Shown here piece by piece: positions 38,406 to 50,349 of a DNA stretch of 64,000 nt. The stretch comes from Brevipalpus yothersi (lineage: Eukaryota > Arthropoda > Arachnida > Trombidiformes > Tenuipalpidae): contig QZCP01000086.1 of the NCBI GenBank assembly GCA_003956705.1, positions 62,001 to 126,000 on the forward strand, read 5' to 3'. Within the stretch, counting starts at the first letter, position 1; every line of letters starts with the position of its first letter. Below the pieces are notes generated by a model that had not been told where the DNA came from, did not search any database, and saw only the letters and a program-made list of their open reading frames with translations. The position numbers were made by a program, and so were the translations under genes.

Positions 38406-41304
38406 TTAAAATTTTGAGAATCCCCTCGGTTTCGAATTGAAATTACGATATTTAGGCATTTGAGGAGATGGAGAAGATCGTGAGAGAAGATCAAAATGTT
38501 GCAAGCTGGTACTGTTACGGGACAGAGATTCTTCGCGTAGACGATTGAAATCGGTTGAAGGGCCAAGTGCTGATGGAGGTCGATATTGATGACGAAAAGA
38601 TGAGCTTCGACTCCTGTCATTAGTGTATCTCATTGATTGATCTGAGTATTGTTGTTGAGATTGTGCTAGAGAAGCTGATTGATCAGGGTTTGATTCTGAG
38701 TTGGAAGTTGCAGTTCCAGGTCGATAGTAATGTTCTTGATAAAATGGTCGAGAGTCAGTTTTTTGAGGTCCTACGGGAAATAAAAGGGAAGATAATTAGA
38801 AATTTTCCATGATAAATCATTCATATTCAATCAAAAAGACCAATAACTCACCTGATGAGTTCCATCCTCTTGGTGGCCTCGCCATGTACAAATTTTTATC
38901 AGTATTATTGAATCGTCTATCCGATGAATTCATTTCATTTTTGATCTCTTTGAATTTTGATCCAAAATTGCGCGGCAAAGTTGTGTATGAATTGAGCATC
39001 GGTTGTTCTGGAATCGGTGTGGAATTTTGGAACCTCTTATTGATGGCCGCCTCTCGGACACTGGTGCTCAAAGGATCGCCAAGCTTAACGAAAGCATTAT
39101 CAACATTTCCCGTTTCTAAAGCTGCATCCCATGGAGATCGAACAAGCTTAATTCGAGGCTGAGGCTGAGGCAACATCCATGACTTATACGTGGGTTGATG
39201 ATGCTGTTGAAGAGAGTTTTGTAGTTTCTCTTCTCGCTCTTTTCTCTCCTTCCATTGTCTTATTTCTTTGGATGCCTGACAGAGATCCAGGAACAGAGAG
39301 AGAAAGAGAGAGAGATGAAGAAAAATCTTTTTCAACGGAAAGAGAACAAAACTAACATCTCCTGTTACAAGTCTATGGGAAGAAAATTTGATCATGAACT
39401 ATTCTGCTTGTGATTGTGAAATAATACAAACCAACTACTGTATAACTGTATTCAGACTTGGAATCATGGGTGTGTAGAGAGAGAGGAGAATCTTGATTCA
39501 TGGGTTGAGTTTTTTGAGAGAAACATTTCTATCAAACTTGTTGGTATCTATTTTTGTTCAAAACACCCATAATGTTACTTTCGCTTGATTGGAGTTTTTG
39601 GCTAATTTTAAGACCAGCAAAAACTTCCAACTAAAACGCATGCTGTTGAGCACAAAATAATTTGGGAAATACTAGCAAAACGAAGAAGAGCATTCGAGAA
39701 TAGCATGCAATATGAAAGATAAATGTTTACCTTATTCTCATCAACCACCCACTCGGTACTCTTCTCCTTACGCTTGAGAAATATTTGAGCTCCTTTGTTT
39801 ATTTCGGGTGAATTGAGATCCTTAACCAAGTGGAGACATACGTCCGGTGAAACTGAATTGTGTTCTGTAAATGATTCTCCTTGCTTACGTAGTCGATCGA
39901 CGGTCTTAATCTCTCGTGGATCCAAGATTAGCTTGAGAGGCTTTCGTTGGTCACCCCTAAATCGCTGCTTCATCTGTTCAATTTGCTCCTTTTCATCTTC
40001 TGACATGCTACCGTGACCATTAGTCTGTGAGAAATGAGAAAATTTCCTCCTATATCAACTTATTTCAAACTGATTAATTATTGAATGAATTAAAGAGAAT
40101 CAACAATGAATAGCTGTTCACTTGTACTTGATAGCTCCAATCCCTAGTAGATATAGCTTATGAGCATTATCAATGCTCGTCTCTCAACTTAATGAATTTT
40201 GGATTACGTCAATGGTAAGTACATTGTATCATTCATATTGAGCAAAGTTCAATGCACGAGCTTGCACTACTGCATGAAATAAGAAACTAATCCGAAAAAT
40301 TTTAAGAAATGACAAAGCTAATGGTCTCCAGTGATAGCTCAATTTTCATGAGTTTTCTTATGATAAATTCCAAGATATTGTAATTTCAATTACTGACCTC
40401 AATGCTAGTTTCATCCTTAAATTGGTGAACCCATTTTGGTGCTCTCTTGAGACGCTTATAAAACATCGATGCTCCCTTGGACTCTCGATTCTCATCATTG
40501 ACCAATTGTGATGCAATCTTTCGGCAAAGTTCTACTTGCTCTTCAATGGTCGGAAAATTATCATCTCCTTGTCCGTAAAACCAGGAAGATGAATAACGCT
40601 TTTTGCCTATTCACATGGGATTTTATGGAGGGAAGAAGGAAGTTGTAGAGAAAGTGTTTATAATTAATCAGGAAATGGAGAGAGACCGAATCATTATCAA
40701 CAATCAGAATGATGCGGAAAGAATGGAAATGCATGAAAAGAGATTAAAACTCGACGCGCGCTCGATTGTGCCAAGTTCTTCTCTCTGTCTTCTCTCTTAG
40801 TACTTTTTTCAAGACCAAAGATGATGACATTGATTCTTTCTTTCTTTTCTCTCTCTCTTTCTCTCTCTTTTCCATTATACATGATGAGTTGGAGAGATAA
40901 CAAGAGAGTCTGGATAAGAGTTGAAGATAAATTGAGAGAAAAGAAAAAAAGAATGGATATGCTCCGATGAACGGAACGTGGATGCATCATCAGTCTGGAA
41001 TTACACAGATACATATATTCAACGAAAAATAATAATATGAAGAGGAAGATAGATCTTATATCGGTGCTAAAAGTTTGTATCATTGAGTTGTTAGAATAAA
41101 GCTTCAGAAAAAAATCTCACTCAATAATTATGGAATGATAGAAATTTAGGGATTAAGAGTAGATTTAAGTGGTTAAGAGGGGAATCAATATATGATCAGA
41201 ATATGATGAGAAGAGATTCAAAATTTGAGATTGAATCGAAAAAGTTCAAAGTTAAAAATTTTCTACTTACTGATTTGAGATCCAATAGTTTGTTCACTGT
41301 CCAT
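38406..41304 (-). CDS. synaptopodin-2/CHAP-like actin-associated protein
   Basis: Exons in transcript order: 41304..41271, 40606..40398, 40024..39731, 39275..38852, 38770..38406; phases 1,0,0,1; 441 aa. All five joins keep one open frame with canonical splice sites. Two related basic motifs are visible: KGASMFYKRLKRAPKWV (exon 2) and KGAQIFLKRKEKSTEWVVDE (exon 3). They resemble the KGA.LF.KR....E..V motif of SYNPO2, SYNPO2L (CHAP) and their arthropod relatives, which are Z-disc and actin-bundling proteins. Exon 4 has a Lys/Glu helix (QWKERKEREEKL), SPWDAALETGNVDNAF and ARPPRGWN; the last exon ends in NFNSKPRGFSKF. There is no PDZ domain. The first exon encodes only 11 residues, so other upstream exons or isoforms are possible. 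Family assignment is by motif recall and is tentative; the exon model is stronger than the name. Confidence 0.65.
40607..41270 (-). other. intron 1 of the synaptopodin-like gene
   Basis: 664 bases, phase 1, rich in CT and AG simple sequence around 40840-40930. The gene's other introns over 300 bases are 40025..40397 and 39276..39730. None holds an extra gene that I can see. Confidence 0.65.
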
Positions 41305-41641
41305 TGAGAAATCGCGAGGTCGATATGGTGAAGGTAGAATATTTTCACACTGAAGTGATGTGGATAAATTCTCTTGTTTTCTAGCATCCAGAAGCATCTT
41401 GTCATTAGTTTAAACAAAACTTATTCTCATTTCTTTTCTCTCCCTCTCTTGTTTCTCTGCTTGATTTTTTCTTTCTTCTTTCCCTTTCTCTGTCTCTCTC
41501 CCTCTTCAGCGCATATCATGATTTCAACTCCATGATTTCAAGAAACTAAAAATAAAGTCAGAACTTTTTCTCCCTTCATCATGAAACTTCATCACTTTCT
41601 CCTCTTTCCACTTTGTCTCTCTTCTCCCTCCTTTTTTTGAG

Positions 41642-41701
<60 letters not shown>

Positions 41702-43728
41702 GTATACTTTTCATCTGTATATTCCACTGGTAAGTGAGAGGAGAGATGATCTTAGCAATTTTTTCGAATTCTTTCTTTTTACATTGATTTTACTTCCGGG
41801 AAATGATAAGAGTGGAAGAGAGAGAGGAAGAAAAGTTCATCGAATCGTTTTCGACTCTTCCTCAATCGTTCATCATGCATCCCAGAGGCTCTCAATAGCT
41901 ACACTAGACTGACTTGCCTGCCAGAGGCAAGACTTCCATGCTACTAGCTTCTTGAATGATTGAGTTTGAATGTTCATCATGTAAACATCACTCAAACTGA
42001 GTTGATCCAGGACGATAAGTTTAGCCTACCGAGGTATTGGCAAAAAAAGTGGCATAATATAGAGAATAAAAAAGGCCCATGAATACTTTCCCTATCAATG
42101 TTCGTTTCGATGAGTTGAGTTTCTACCTCTCTTGGCCCAAAAAATTACGTCAAATGGGTTGAAATCTGAGCAAACATTGATCAAATCATCCTCGTCTACT
42201 TTGTAACCACGAATTGCAACAGAATATCTCAGGAGAGTAGAGAAAATGCATTAATTTCACTCCTGATTAGAAGCCAGACCGAATAACGGTACTTTTAGCA
42301 TGATCTTGGGGCATCAAGTTCACCGAGAAAAATAAATCATGAGAGAGAAAAGTCTTGTGAAACAAATAAACCATCTTGTGATCTTTCCCTACGACCAGCT
42401 TATATTGTATTCATGAACTCTCAGGATCCGGAAAAAAAGTCATGTTCTATTGGCAACGAAGATGTAGAAAAATAGGAAACGAAATAAGAGGAAGGCCTCA
42501 AGAGAGAGGCCTAGAATGTGGTATGTTGAATATTTTCATGAACAAAATATCCTAGTTGCACCATCATCCTCTGGAAAGAATGAGAAATGGAATGATAGTT
42601 ATTTCATGAATTCTTTGTCGAGAGAGGAAAGGGCTGCCACAAGTTTCCCAGAGATAGGCCAAAAAAATTGGCCTCAAAACTCAGATCCAAAAGAAGAGGC
42701 AGATAATGTTCTCACTTACATGAATCAGGAGATGGATGAAATGTTTGATTTCGATCAGAAAAGCTTTTGAGAACAAAATTGAATAAGAAAAGAAAAGAGT
42801 GGAAGAATTTTGCTAACTGCAAACCGATATCATTGCCATGATGGGCTTAATTAACATCTCTTAGTCAGCAACAAAGTTGAGAAATATTCAGTCACCGGCT
42901 TGATGGTGATGGAAAAGTTTTCCGGAAGATCTGACACATATCCAAAACATGTTAGAGAGAGAGAGGAAAATGAAAAATACTAGAGAAGAGAGAAATAGAT
43001 GAGATGACAAAAGAGAGAAGTGTTTGTCTGCGAAATTTGTGAATACTTGTAATATCGATGACATGGCATATTCTAGAGTGTAAAAAGTTTGGCTGGAAAA
43101 AAATTTAGACTTATGAAATGAAACACTTGAATGCCACTGTGTAATGGATAAGGATACATGGTGTGAAAGAAGTTATATTCCAAGTAACAGATGGAAATAA
43201 CTGTACCTCAAAAGCGAAACATGACTGTTTCCAATTTTTCAAACAAATCAATTAAAACTTCCAGTAATATGAATTGAAACACGTAATTCTGAGGAATAAT
43301 CAAGAATCGTATGAATTTGAGACATTTTTTACACTTCTTCAGCTAATTGAATCGTTATTTCCGATCTTATAAAGCTAATTTGAAAAAAATATTAATAAAA
43401 ACGACGTTTTTTGCTCGAATTACAATTTTTTGCTTTCTTTTCGACTTAAACTGATCATTTATTCGAATATTTTCGTTGTCCTTCAGCTTCTTGTGGTATA
43501 TATGACCCACTTATACATGGCGTCATCGATGGTCATCATCATATTCTGGTGGTCATCCATTATAAACATGTTAAACTTGCTCACCCTTTTCGAGGGTGCC
43601 AAGTTATTGAAGAAACGAATAATGCACACAAATCAAATTCATGAGAGTTAGAATATTCGAGTTCTTTCGTTTGAGGGAGTAGAAACTTCATGAGATGAAA
43701 TACATTGATTTTTTCTGAATTGGTGAAA
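41305..43728. other. divergent intergenic region
   Basis: Lies between the synaptopodin-like gene (-) and the secreted cysteine-rich gene (+). It contains a CT tract at 41644. An 84-codon frame at 42516-42770 has an ATG but no signal peptide or recognisable motif, so it is not called. Confidence 0.6.
41644..41699. repeat. (CT)n microsatellite
   Basis: About 28 CT units, 340 bases upstream of the synaptopodin-like start codon. Confidence 0.95.
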
Positions 43729-44932
43729 ATGATGTACAAAAATCTGTTATTTATTGTATTTTTCATCTTTGTGTTTGTTATTTTCGTTACTGATGGAGCA
43801 GAACCAACTAAGAGGAAAAATCGTTACCGTAACAAGAAAACAAAAGCCAATTGTCACCTAGGAGAGTTGGATAAGTGTATTAAATCACTAGAAAAGTACA
43901 AGAATGACACAAATTCTTACAAATTGATTACCAATGACAGAGGACTTGACGAAATATGTTCGTAAGTATTATTTTCTCTTGAAATGAGAATTTTCGCATC
44001 TCTCAGGAATGTTTAGTGTTTTTTTCATTCTTTTCATCTAAAGAAATTCTCAAGAATCTCTCACATGCTTTGGAGGGCATGTCGAGAATTGTGGAACTCC
44101 AATTCAGAAAGAAATGTTCGATTTCATGACAGAACAATTCAGCAAGTCAATCGATAAGTTTTGTAAGCCTGGTGATCTAAGGAAAGGCAAGTGTATATCA
44201 TGAAAATGAATTATTTCCAATAGTGATTGGCTTTATTCTTCCACAGAATTCCTTCGATACTCACCGTGTATAGCGGAAAAAGTTCTCAATTCAACTGAAT
44301 TCAAAACAAAGTGCAACAATCCATACCTAACCGCAATCCAAAAGGTAGAAAAATTGGACAATTTGGATGAACGTTTGGATTTAACTTGCTGTTCATATAA
44401 TCGATGGGAAAGCTGTATTTCCAAGTAAGCAATTATAATCTACGGAAAGATCGAAGTTCTAATTACTTTCTTCTGCTCATTTCAACAGTTTGACCGAAAA
44501 AGCCTGCAACGGGACTGGAAGAGAAAATTTATACAATTTTTTGAATCAAGCATTTGCTGGTGAGTGTTAAAATGATCTACTGATCTACTAACTAATGATG
44601 GACGTTCTCGAACTTTGAATTCTTATTGGAGAAAAAACTTCTTTCTCCATACATTCGATGACCAGCCACTTCGATTGGCAATCAAGATGAACCATGATGA
44701 TTCCACTTGCAATGAGAAATGCTGATTATGCTTTTTTTCTTTACTTGTCTTACTGTTTCATTCAGGACTGTCAAATCTTTTCTGCAAACAGGATGATTTC
44801 AATTTCCTTGGTAATCGATGTGTGTCCCTGTATCCAATTAATAACACTGTCACTGAAGCTTCCAAAAACTCGACCAATCCAATTACCAAATATTTAACAT
44901 CATATTTTGGTTTTTTCTTGAGCTTCAGATGA
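43729..44932 (+). CDS. secreted cysteine-rich protein of unknown function
   Basis: Exons 43729..43961, 44044..44186, 44247..44424, 44489..44559, 44766..44932; phases 2,1,2,1; 263 aa. A strong signal peptide (LLFIVFFIFVFVIFVTDGAE, about residues 5-24) is followed by a basic stretch and a mature chain with 14 cysteines spread over short helices: NCHLGELDKC, EICS, LTCFGGHVENCGTP, FCKPGD, LTCCSYNRWESC. The spacing recalls the large, poorly defined families of arthropod secreted helical Cys-rich proteins (27 kDa haemolymph-protein or DUF1397-like), but I cannot prove this. Potential N-glycosylation sites are present (NDT, NST, NGT, NNT). Intron 2 appears to use a GC donor (AAAG|gcaagt). Two ATGs are adjacent at the start; the first is used here. 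The C-terminus is mildly hydrophobic, but not a clear GPI signal. Confidence 0.72.
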
Positions 44933-45910
44933 TAATCCTTCAAATATTGATTTCAAAATTGTCAATGTAAAAATCTTATATTCAACTCAAGATCCTATGA
45001 AGTTTACTTTAATTGAATCCAATCTCTCTATTATCACAGATAAATAAGCCATTGAGGCATCAAAACTATTTCCATCTTTAGTGGAACAATGTCAGGGACA
45101 TCAACATTCTTGGAAAAACATCCTTGATACTCGATTATTGCTTCGATGTTCAAGATTTTTTCACTGATGAATTCGGAATGATGTGAACTTTATGGGCTTT
45201 AGATAGTTGTAATGAACAGAAGCTTTGATTCCAGTAATTTCTTGAATTTTACTTTGATCTGTAACTCAATCCAGTTTCCCTTTCTTTCCTTTAAACCCAA
45301 ATTTTTCGAGAGATGGTGCTGAACCTTAGAACTTCGCAATCAACTGCGATTTATTGAATTTTCATCATGTTGAGCTATTGAGTTTAAAAATTCAATATTC
45401 AACCGATAGATCTTATATTTCCATCTTATTTACTCTAATTTCTCAGTGCTAATGTATCCGAAGATCCGAAGAAATCAATTACCGCTATTTTATTGGCTTG
45501 AAATTTTCATTTCAAATTGCTTAGGTTTCAATTGACTTAATTTTGTATTTTGTAAATTCACCAATCTGAGACCCTGATACTGACTTTCTCACTCAAAAAA
45601 TATCACTTTGACTAATAATACCAACTGATTCAAGAAACGTTTGATGATGATAAGTTTACTAACAAGTGATTTTGGATTATTCTTTCCTAACTCAATCAAT
45701 CAATGGTAGGAATTTGATCTTTCATTTTTAGAGAGAAACTTAATTGAACTTTCAGATTTGCTTAAAATTCATGTTTTAATGAAATGCAACGCCACATCAG
45801 AGAGAACTTTTCACTCGTACCTATTGGGTATCTTGTTGTGTTGAGTTCTGGGTTTTATTTTATCAAAGAAATGAAATACTCGCGATTCAAATGTTGTGAG
45901 CTACTAAGAA
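44933..45910. other. intergenic region
   Basis: AT-rich; no exon recognised. It should include the 3' UTR of the Cys-rich gene and the promoter of the lysozyme-like gene. Confidence 0.6.
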
Positions 45911-48074
45911 ATGGAAAAGACATGCTTACATGGTCTATATTTAATATGCTTGATATTTGTGTTCACATGTGGCTGTTTAGGAAGAATTCTTAGAAAATGT
46001 GATTTATTTGCCGAAATGCAACGATTTGCCCATCCACTGTATTCACCAGATAAAATGGATTTGTTTTTGTGTATCGCTGAAAAGGCCAGCAATTATGATA
46101 CATCAGCAATGTCAAAGGCATTGATCACAGATGAATTGAGATTCGGAATTTTTATGGTGAGTTTTATGGACACTTTTCAAGTGATCATCAGCCATGTTTT
46201 TATCCCGTTAAATCAATAGATACCCAGTAATAGGTGGTGTACATCACCTAAGAAGAAAAAAAATATTCTATTTCCGGAAAGTTCCTACAATAAATGTCAC
46301 ATCGAGTGTGAACGATTCCTTGATGATGATCTGACTGATGATATGGCTTGTTTCTCCAAAGTATGGGAGGAGGATTCACAATATTGGACGGAATCATGGA
46401 GTACTGAGTGTCGATCGATGACTAAATCCGGTAAATTTGAAGGATGTAAAAATTCGGCTGCTATCCCAAACTATCCAACAAATGGGAACAATTTGAATCC
46501 TATAAATAATCCCGGTGGAAATAGCCCTCAAAACCAACCACCTCAACCAGATCAACCACCACAACTGAATCAGCCACCGCAACCGAATCAACCCTTTCAA
46601 CCCAATAAGCCTCCTCAACCTAGTGAACCTCTGCAACCAAATCAACCCCTTCAACCCAATAAACAACCTCAACCCAATGAATTACCACAACTAAATCAAC
46701 CCAATAAGCCCTTTCAACCTGGTGAACCTCTACAACCGAATCAACCCAGTAAACAACTTCAACCCAATGAGCCATCACCTAACCTAAATCAACCCTCTCA
46801 ACCTAATAGACCCCCTCAACCCAATGAACTACTGCAACCAAATCAACCACAACCCAATAGACCACTTCAACCTAATGAGCTACCACAACCGAATCAACCT
46901 AATCAGCTACCTCAACCACCTCAACCCAATCAACCTAATCAGCTACCACAGCTGAATCAGCCACCTCAACCCAACCAACCCAATCAAATCAATCACATCA
47001 ACCAAATTACGAATAACCATGATGGCTTGAAGCATAATCCCGGCCAAGTTGGGGGCAACAACTTTGGGAAAGTGAGTTCTTTCGAACGATGTTCTTTGGT
47101 TCACTTGATTCTTAGAACAAAAGTTTGGAATGTTGTCTTGGTTAGGGTTTAATCAAATAGGGGCTTGAAACAGACTATGAGAAAAACCTTCGATCCTAGG
47201 AAACACTTGGAAATTTATTGAAATTTCGATCTTATTTTTCAGCCTCCTGCCCCTTGGCCTGGAAATCCTCCGGTAAGTCTATGAAAAATTTATTGCTTAT
47301 CTGCTAGACTAAATGCTCTATTCAGTGATACATTTTCAAATCATTTCTGATCGGAACTTTAATGGACTCCCTTGGAGAGCCCACCAGACTAAAACAAATG
47401 TTTATCCTGACTTGGACCAGGTATTTCGCTCAAGATTGAGTTCTGGAAAATAATGATCCTCCATGATTCAAATTTAAGATTCACCTCTAAACGAAACTTG
47501 CGAAACAATTTAACCATGTCTTATTTCCTATTTCATCCAGAAAATACCATTTACGTCGCCAATATCTTCTCATGTGGTGAGTCTGTTTTTTTCGAGAATT
47601 GAGATTTCTCTCGTCATCCTATCCGAGACAATTTTGTCCCAATTATAAATGAATCAAATTTTGAATCTACCAAACTCTATAATGTTCTAGCAATATTCAA
47701 GCCATAAAAATTTAATTCAATTTCTCTAAGAGGATCAATTGTTTATCATTTATCAGGGATTGTAATCAATCGTGCAATTTTTCATTTTTATTTATCAAAT
47801 TTGATTACAGGAAAGCGCCAAGCTTATCTCTGAGCAGAGTAATAGTAATAGTACTATCGATTCTAATCGGACATCTGAATTTACTACCTTGAAACCCACA
47901 ACACCAGTAACAACTGTAACGGCAATGACATCAACTGATACCTCAACAGAGACTGTTCATGACAGTACCAGTGGACACAAAAGTAGCCTAACAACGGATA
48001 GTTCGGATGGTGAAACTACTACCACAACTCAAGGGAATGGTCAGATTCGTATACAAACCTTTATTCCCATATGA
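45911..48074 (+). CDS. catalytically dead C-type lysozyme-like protein with P/Q/N-rich tail
   Basis: Exons 45911..46156, 46220..47071, 47243..47272, 47541..47576, 47811..48074; every junction is phase 0; 475 aa. A signal peptide covers about residues 1-24. Residues about 27-157 are a glycoside hydrolase 22 (C-type lysozyme/alpha-lactalbumin) fold with all eight cysteines in order: RKCDLF, LFLCIAEKASNYDT, FGIFMIPSNRWC, YNKCHIEC, DDMACFSKV, STECRS, FEGCKN. The catalytic Glu (hen Glu35) is Ala, and the position of Asp52 before FGI is Arg, so the muramidase reaction should be lost. The loop FLDDDLTDD is the calcium-binding loop of alpha-lactalbumin and calcium lysozymes. Residues about 175-345 are a degenerate QPNQPPQ-type repeat, joined in the same exon as the fold. 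Two tiny exons (10 and 12 residues) and an 87-residue Ser/Thr-rich, mucin-like end follow. It is probably a secreted structural, binding or regulatory protein. Confidence 0.84.
46520..47000 (+). repeat. coding P/Q/N-rich repeat array
   Basis: Imperfect tandem units of 12-24 bases (caacccaat, ccacctcaa, gaatcaacc variants) inside exon 2 of the lysozyme-like gene. They encode QPNQPPQ and QPNELPQ style repeats. The units keep the reading frame and vary at many codons. Confidence 0.9.
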
Positions 48075-48804
48075 CTAATTGGGCCACCCAAATCTCATCG
48101 TAATTTTAGGAGGAAAAACGACCACCCACTCTTAATCCAATCCGAGGAGGGAGAAGAGCATCTCCGAATTTCATGATAAAATTTTCAACTTCATACCAGA
48201 TGGTTTACTAGCGTATGTTCAGGATCTACTTGATTATAATGATGATAATTGAGGTGCCAATAAATCTCGGTCCCAGACGATACATATGTAAACTTCAATG
48301 GGAAGAAAATGTTGCATGATTTTTGTAGGAAAAAAAGTTTCGCCTGTTCACTAATTCAATTCACACAAATCATAATATCAATTGTATAAAATTGAGATCA
48401 ACCTGGAACTGATTTAAAGAATAAAAAATACGATGACTATCAATTATCACCAATACACAAATGACGAAATGGCTGGCAATATTTTTCGCCAATTCAGGAA
48501 ATCACAAATCAAAGGTTCACCAGCCATTATCTACCATCTGATTTGTTAATTCAATAATTTACTGATAATGTGTATCACTATCATGCTCGGCCACCGCCCA
48601 TTGTGCATCATTTTTTTTTACCGTGAATCTCACAATAGATATGTACTTATTTTTCCATAATGATGGTGTTGATCATCAACTGATTTTGGTGTGATTTATT
48701 ATTTAATCTGAATTTTGTTTGATGAACTTTCTCTTCGCTCTTCGAATACTTCCTATCTCACTGACCATCTTATAGTATATATTTTTCAATCTCTCTCACT
48801 GAAG
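48075..48804. other. intergenic region, lysozyme-like 3' UTR and protease promoter
   Basis: AATAAA at 48420-48425 is the likely polyadenylation signal of the lysozyme-like gene. No coding exon seen. Confidence 0.6.
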
Positions 48805-50349
48805 ATGAGAGCATTCTTATCACATTTTTTTCTCCTTTCATCGCTCATTTTGATCATCACTTTCCATTCCGTTCAATGCTCTGAAGGTAAGTTTATTTTT
48901 TTTATGGAAATTGCACAATTTTTTCCTCTCAAAAACTGAATCATTACAACAACAACAACAACATTCTCCACTCCAGATAATGAGATACCAATTTTCGATG
49001 TAAAATCTGCATGCTCAAAACCTCATGAACCCTACAACATAACCGATTCATATGGATATCTTGTGTCACCAAGTTACGATGAGACTGGTCTGAGGCCATA
49101 CTCTGACAATATACACTGTTCATGGACCCTGTTGGCATCGGAAGGTCATGTGATATTGATGAAAATTCGGGCATTCGATTTGAATATCGGTCCAAATGAG
49201 GGACAATTACTATTTTACGATGGACATGATGATCAGTCTCATTTGATTGACAAATTTTGGGGCGATAGATGGAGGAATTTCCGTTCACCGAGAAACGTTT
49301 TACATATCAAATTTATTGGCGGCTCAAATAAATTGGGTTCCATTCCACAGCATCGTGGCTTCCAATTATACTTTGAACACCAACGAGCCCCACTTCACTG
49401 TAATGGTATCATGAAACGATGTCGAAATGGACAAGCTTGCATACTGCCAGCGCAACGATGTAACGGTATCGATGATTGTGGCGATGGTACCGATGAGGAA
49501 GGATGCCTGTACAATGATAAGCTGGACATTTTATCAGCATTATCAATATCATCTCAAAGCTCATGTGGAATTAAGCCACCGACATTTCAATTAGGGTCAC
49601 CATTTATTATGGGCATTGTGGGTGGACAAATATCGCTGCCCAACAAGTGGCCATGGGCAGTTTCCATTCGGTTGATGCGTGATGAACCGGAAGGTCATCA
49701 ATGTGGAGGAACACTGATCACATCTCAATGGGTTTTGACGGCAGCACATTGCTTCTTATCGGAACCAGATCCACGTCATTGGACACTCAATTTGGGCAAA
49801 TATCGTAAGCTAATTCGTGATACTGATGAGATAATCCGATATCCAGCGAAAATATTTGCCCACCGAGAGTATGATCGTGCCAGTGGGGAAAATGATATTG
49901 CACTGGTCAAGCTCAATGCACCGATACCACACGATGTGGATCATATTAAGCCGATTTGCTTACCGGATAAAGATTTAAATATTGCCACCATTATTGGACA
50001 AAAGAATGCCAAAATTGTTGGCTGGGGAGAGACGCAAAATATTCAGGATGCTTTTGTACTGGTTGAAGCTGATCTGCCACTAATTGATACCCAAAAGTGT
50101 CGCCAATGGTTGAACACTGATTCGATTAGTGATCACATGATTTGTGCTGGACTAGAACGAGGTGGTGTTGATTCGTGTGCTGGTGATAGTGGTGGACCAT
50201 TGATGGTGTATTCGGATGGACATTGGAAATTGATCGGTGTCACAACATTTGGTGGTCGATGTTGTGGTTGTCCAAAAAATCCTGGTGTATATATAAAAGT
50301 AACCGAATATATTGATTGGATCAATGAGACAATGAATGGCTACAAGTGA
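48805..50349 (+). CDS. secreted CUB-LDLa-trypsin serine protease
   Basis: Exons 48805..48886 and 48977..50349 (90-base intron, phase 1), giving 484 aa. A signal peptide covers about residues 1-26. A CUB domain lies at about 40-157, an LDL-receptor class A module at about 168-205 (CRNGQACILPAQRCNG, then DDCGDGTDEEGC), and a trypsin-type S1 domain from 241 (IVGGQ). The catalytic triad is complete: His285 in TAAHC, Asp334 in NDIALVKL, Ser432 in GDSGGP. Asp426 sits six residues before the serine, predicting cleavage after Arg or Lys. The residue before IVGG is Gly (PFIMG-IVGG), not the usual Arg or Lys, so activation by a trypsin-like enzyme at that bond is not expected. The start ATG gives a clean signal peptide. 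Similar modular proteases act in haemolymph cascades; the actual role is unknown. Confidence 0.87.

Noticed and set aside
42516..42770. 84-codon open frame with ATG, hydrophilic product
   Set aside because: No signal peptide, motif or splice context. It could be a small gene, but nothing supports it.
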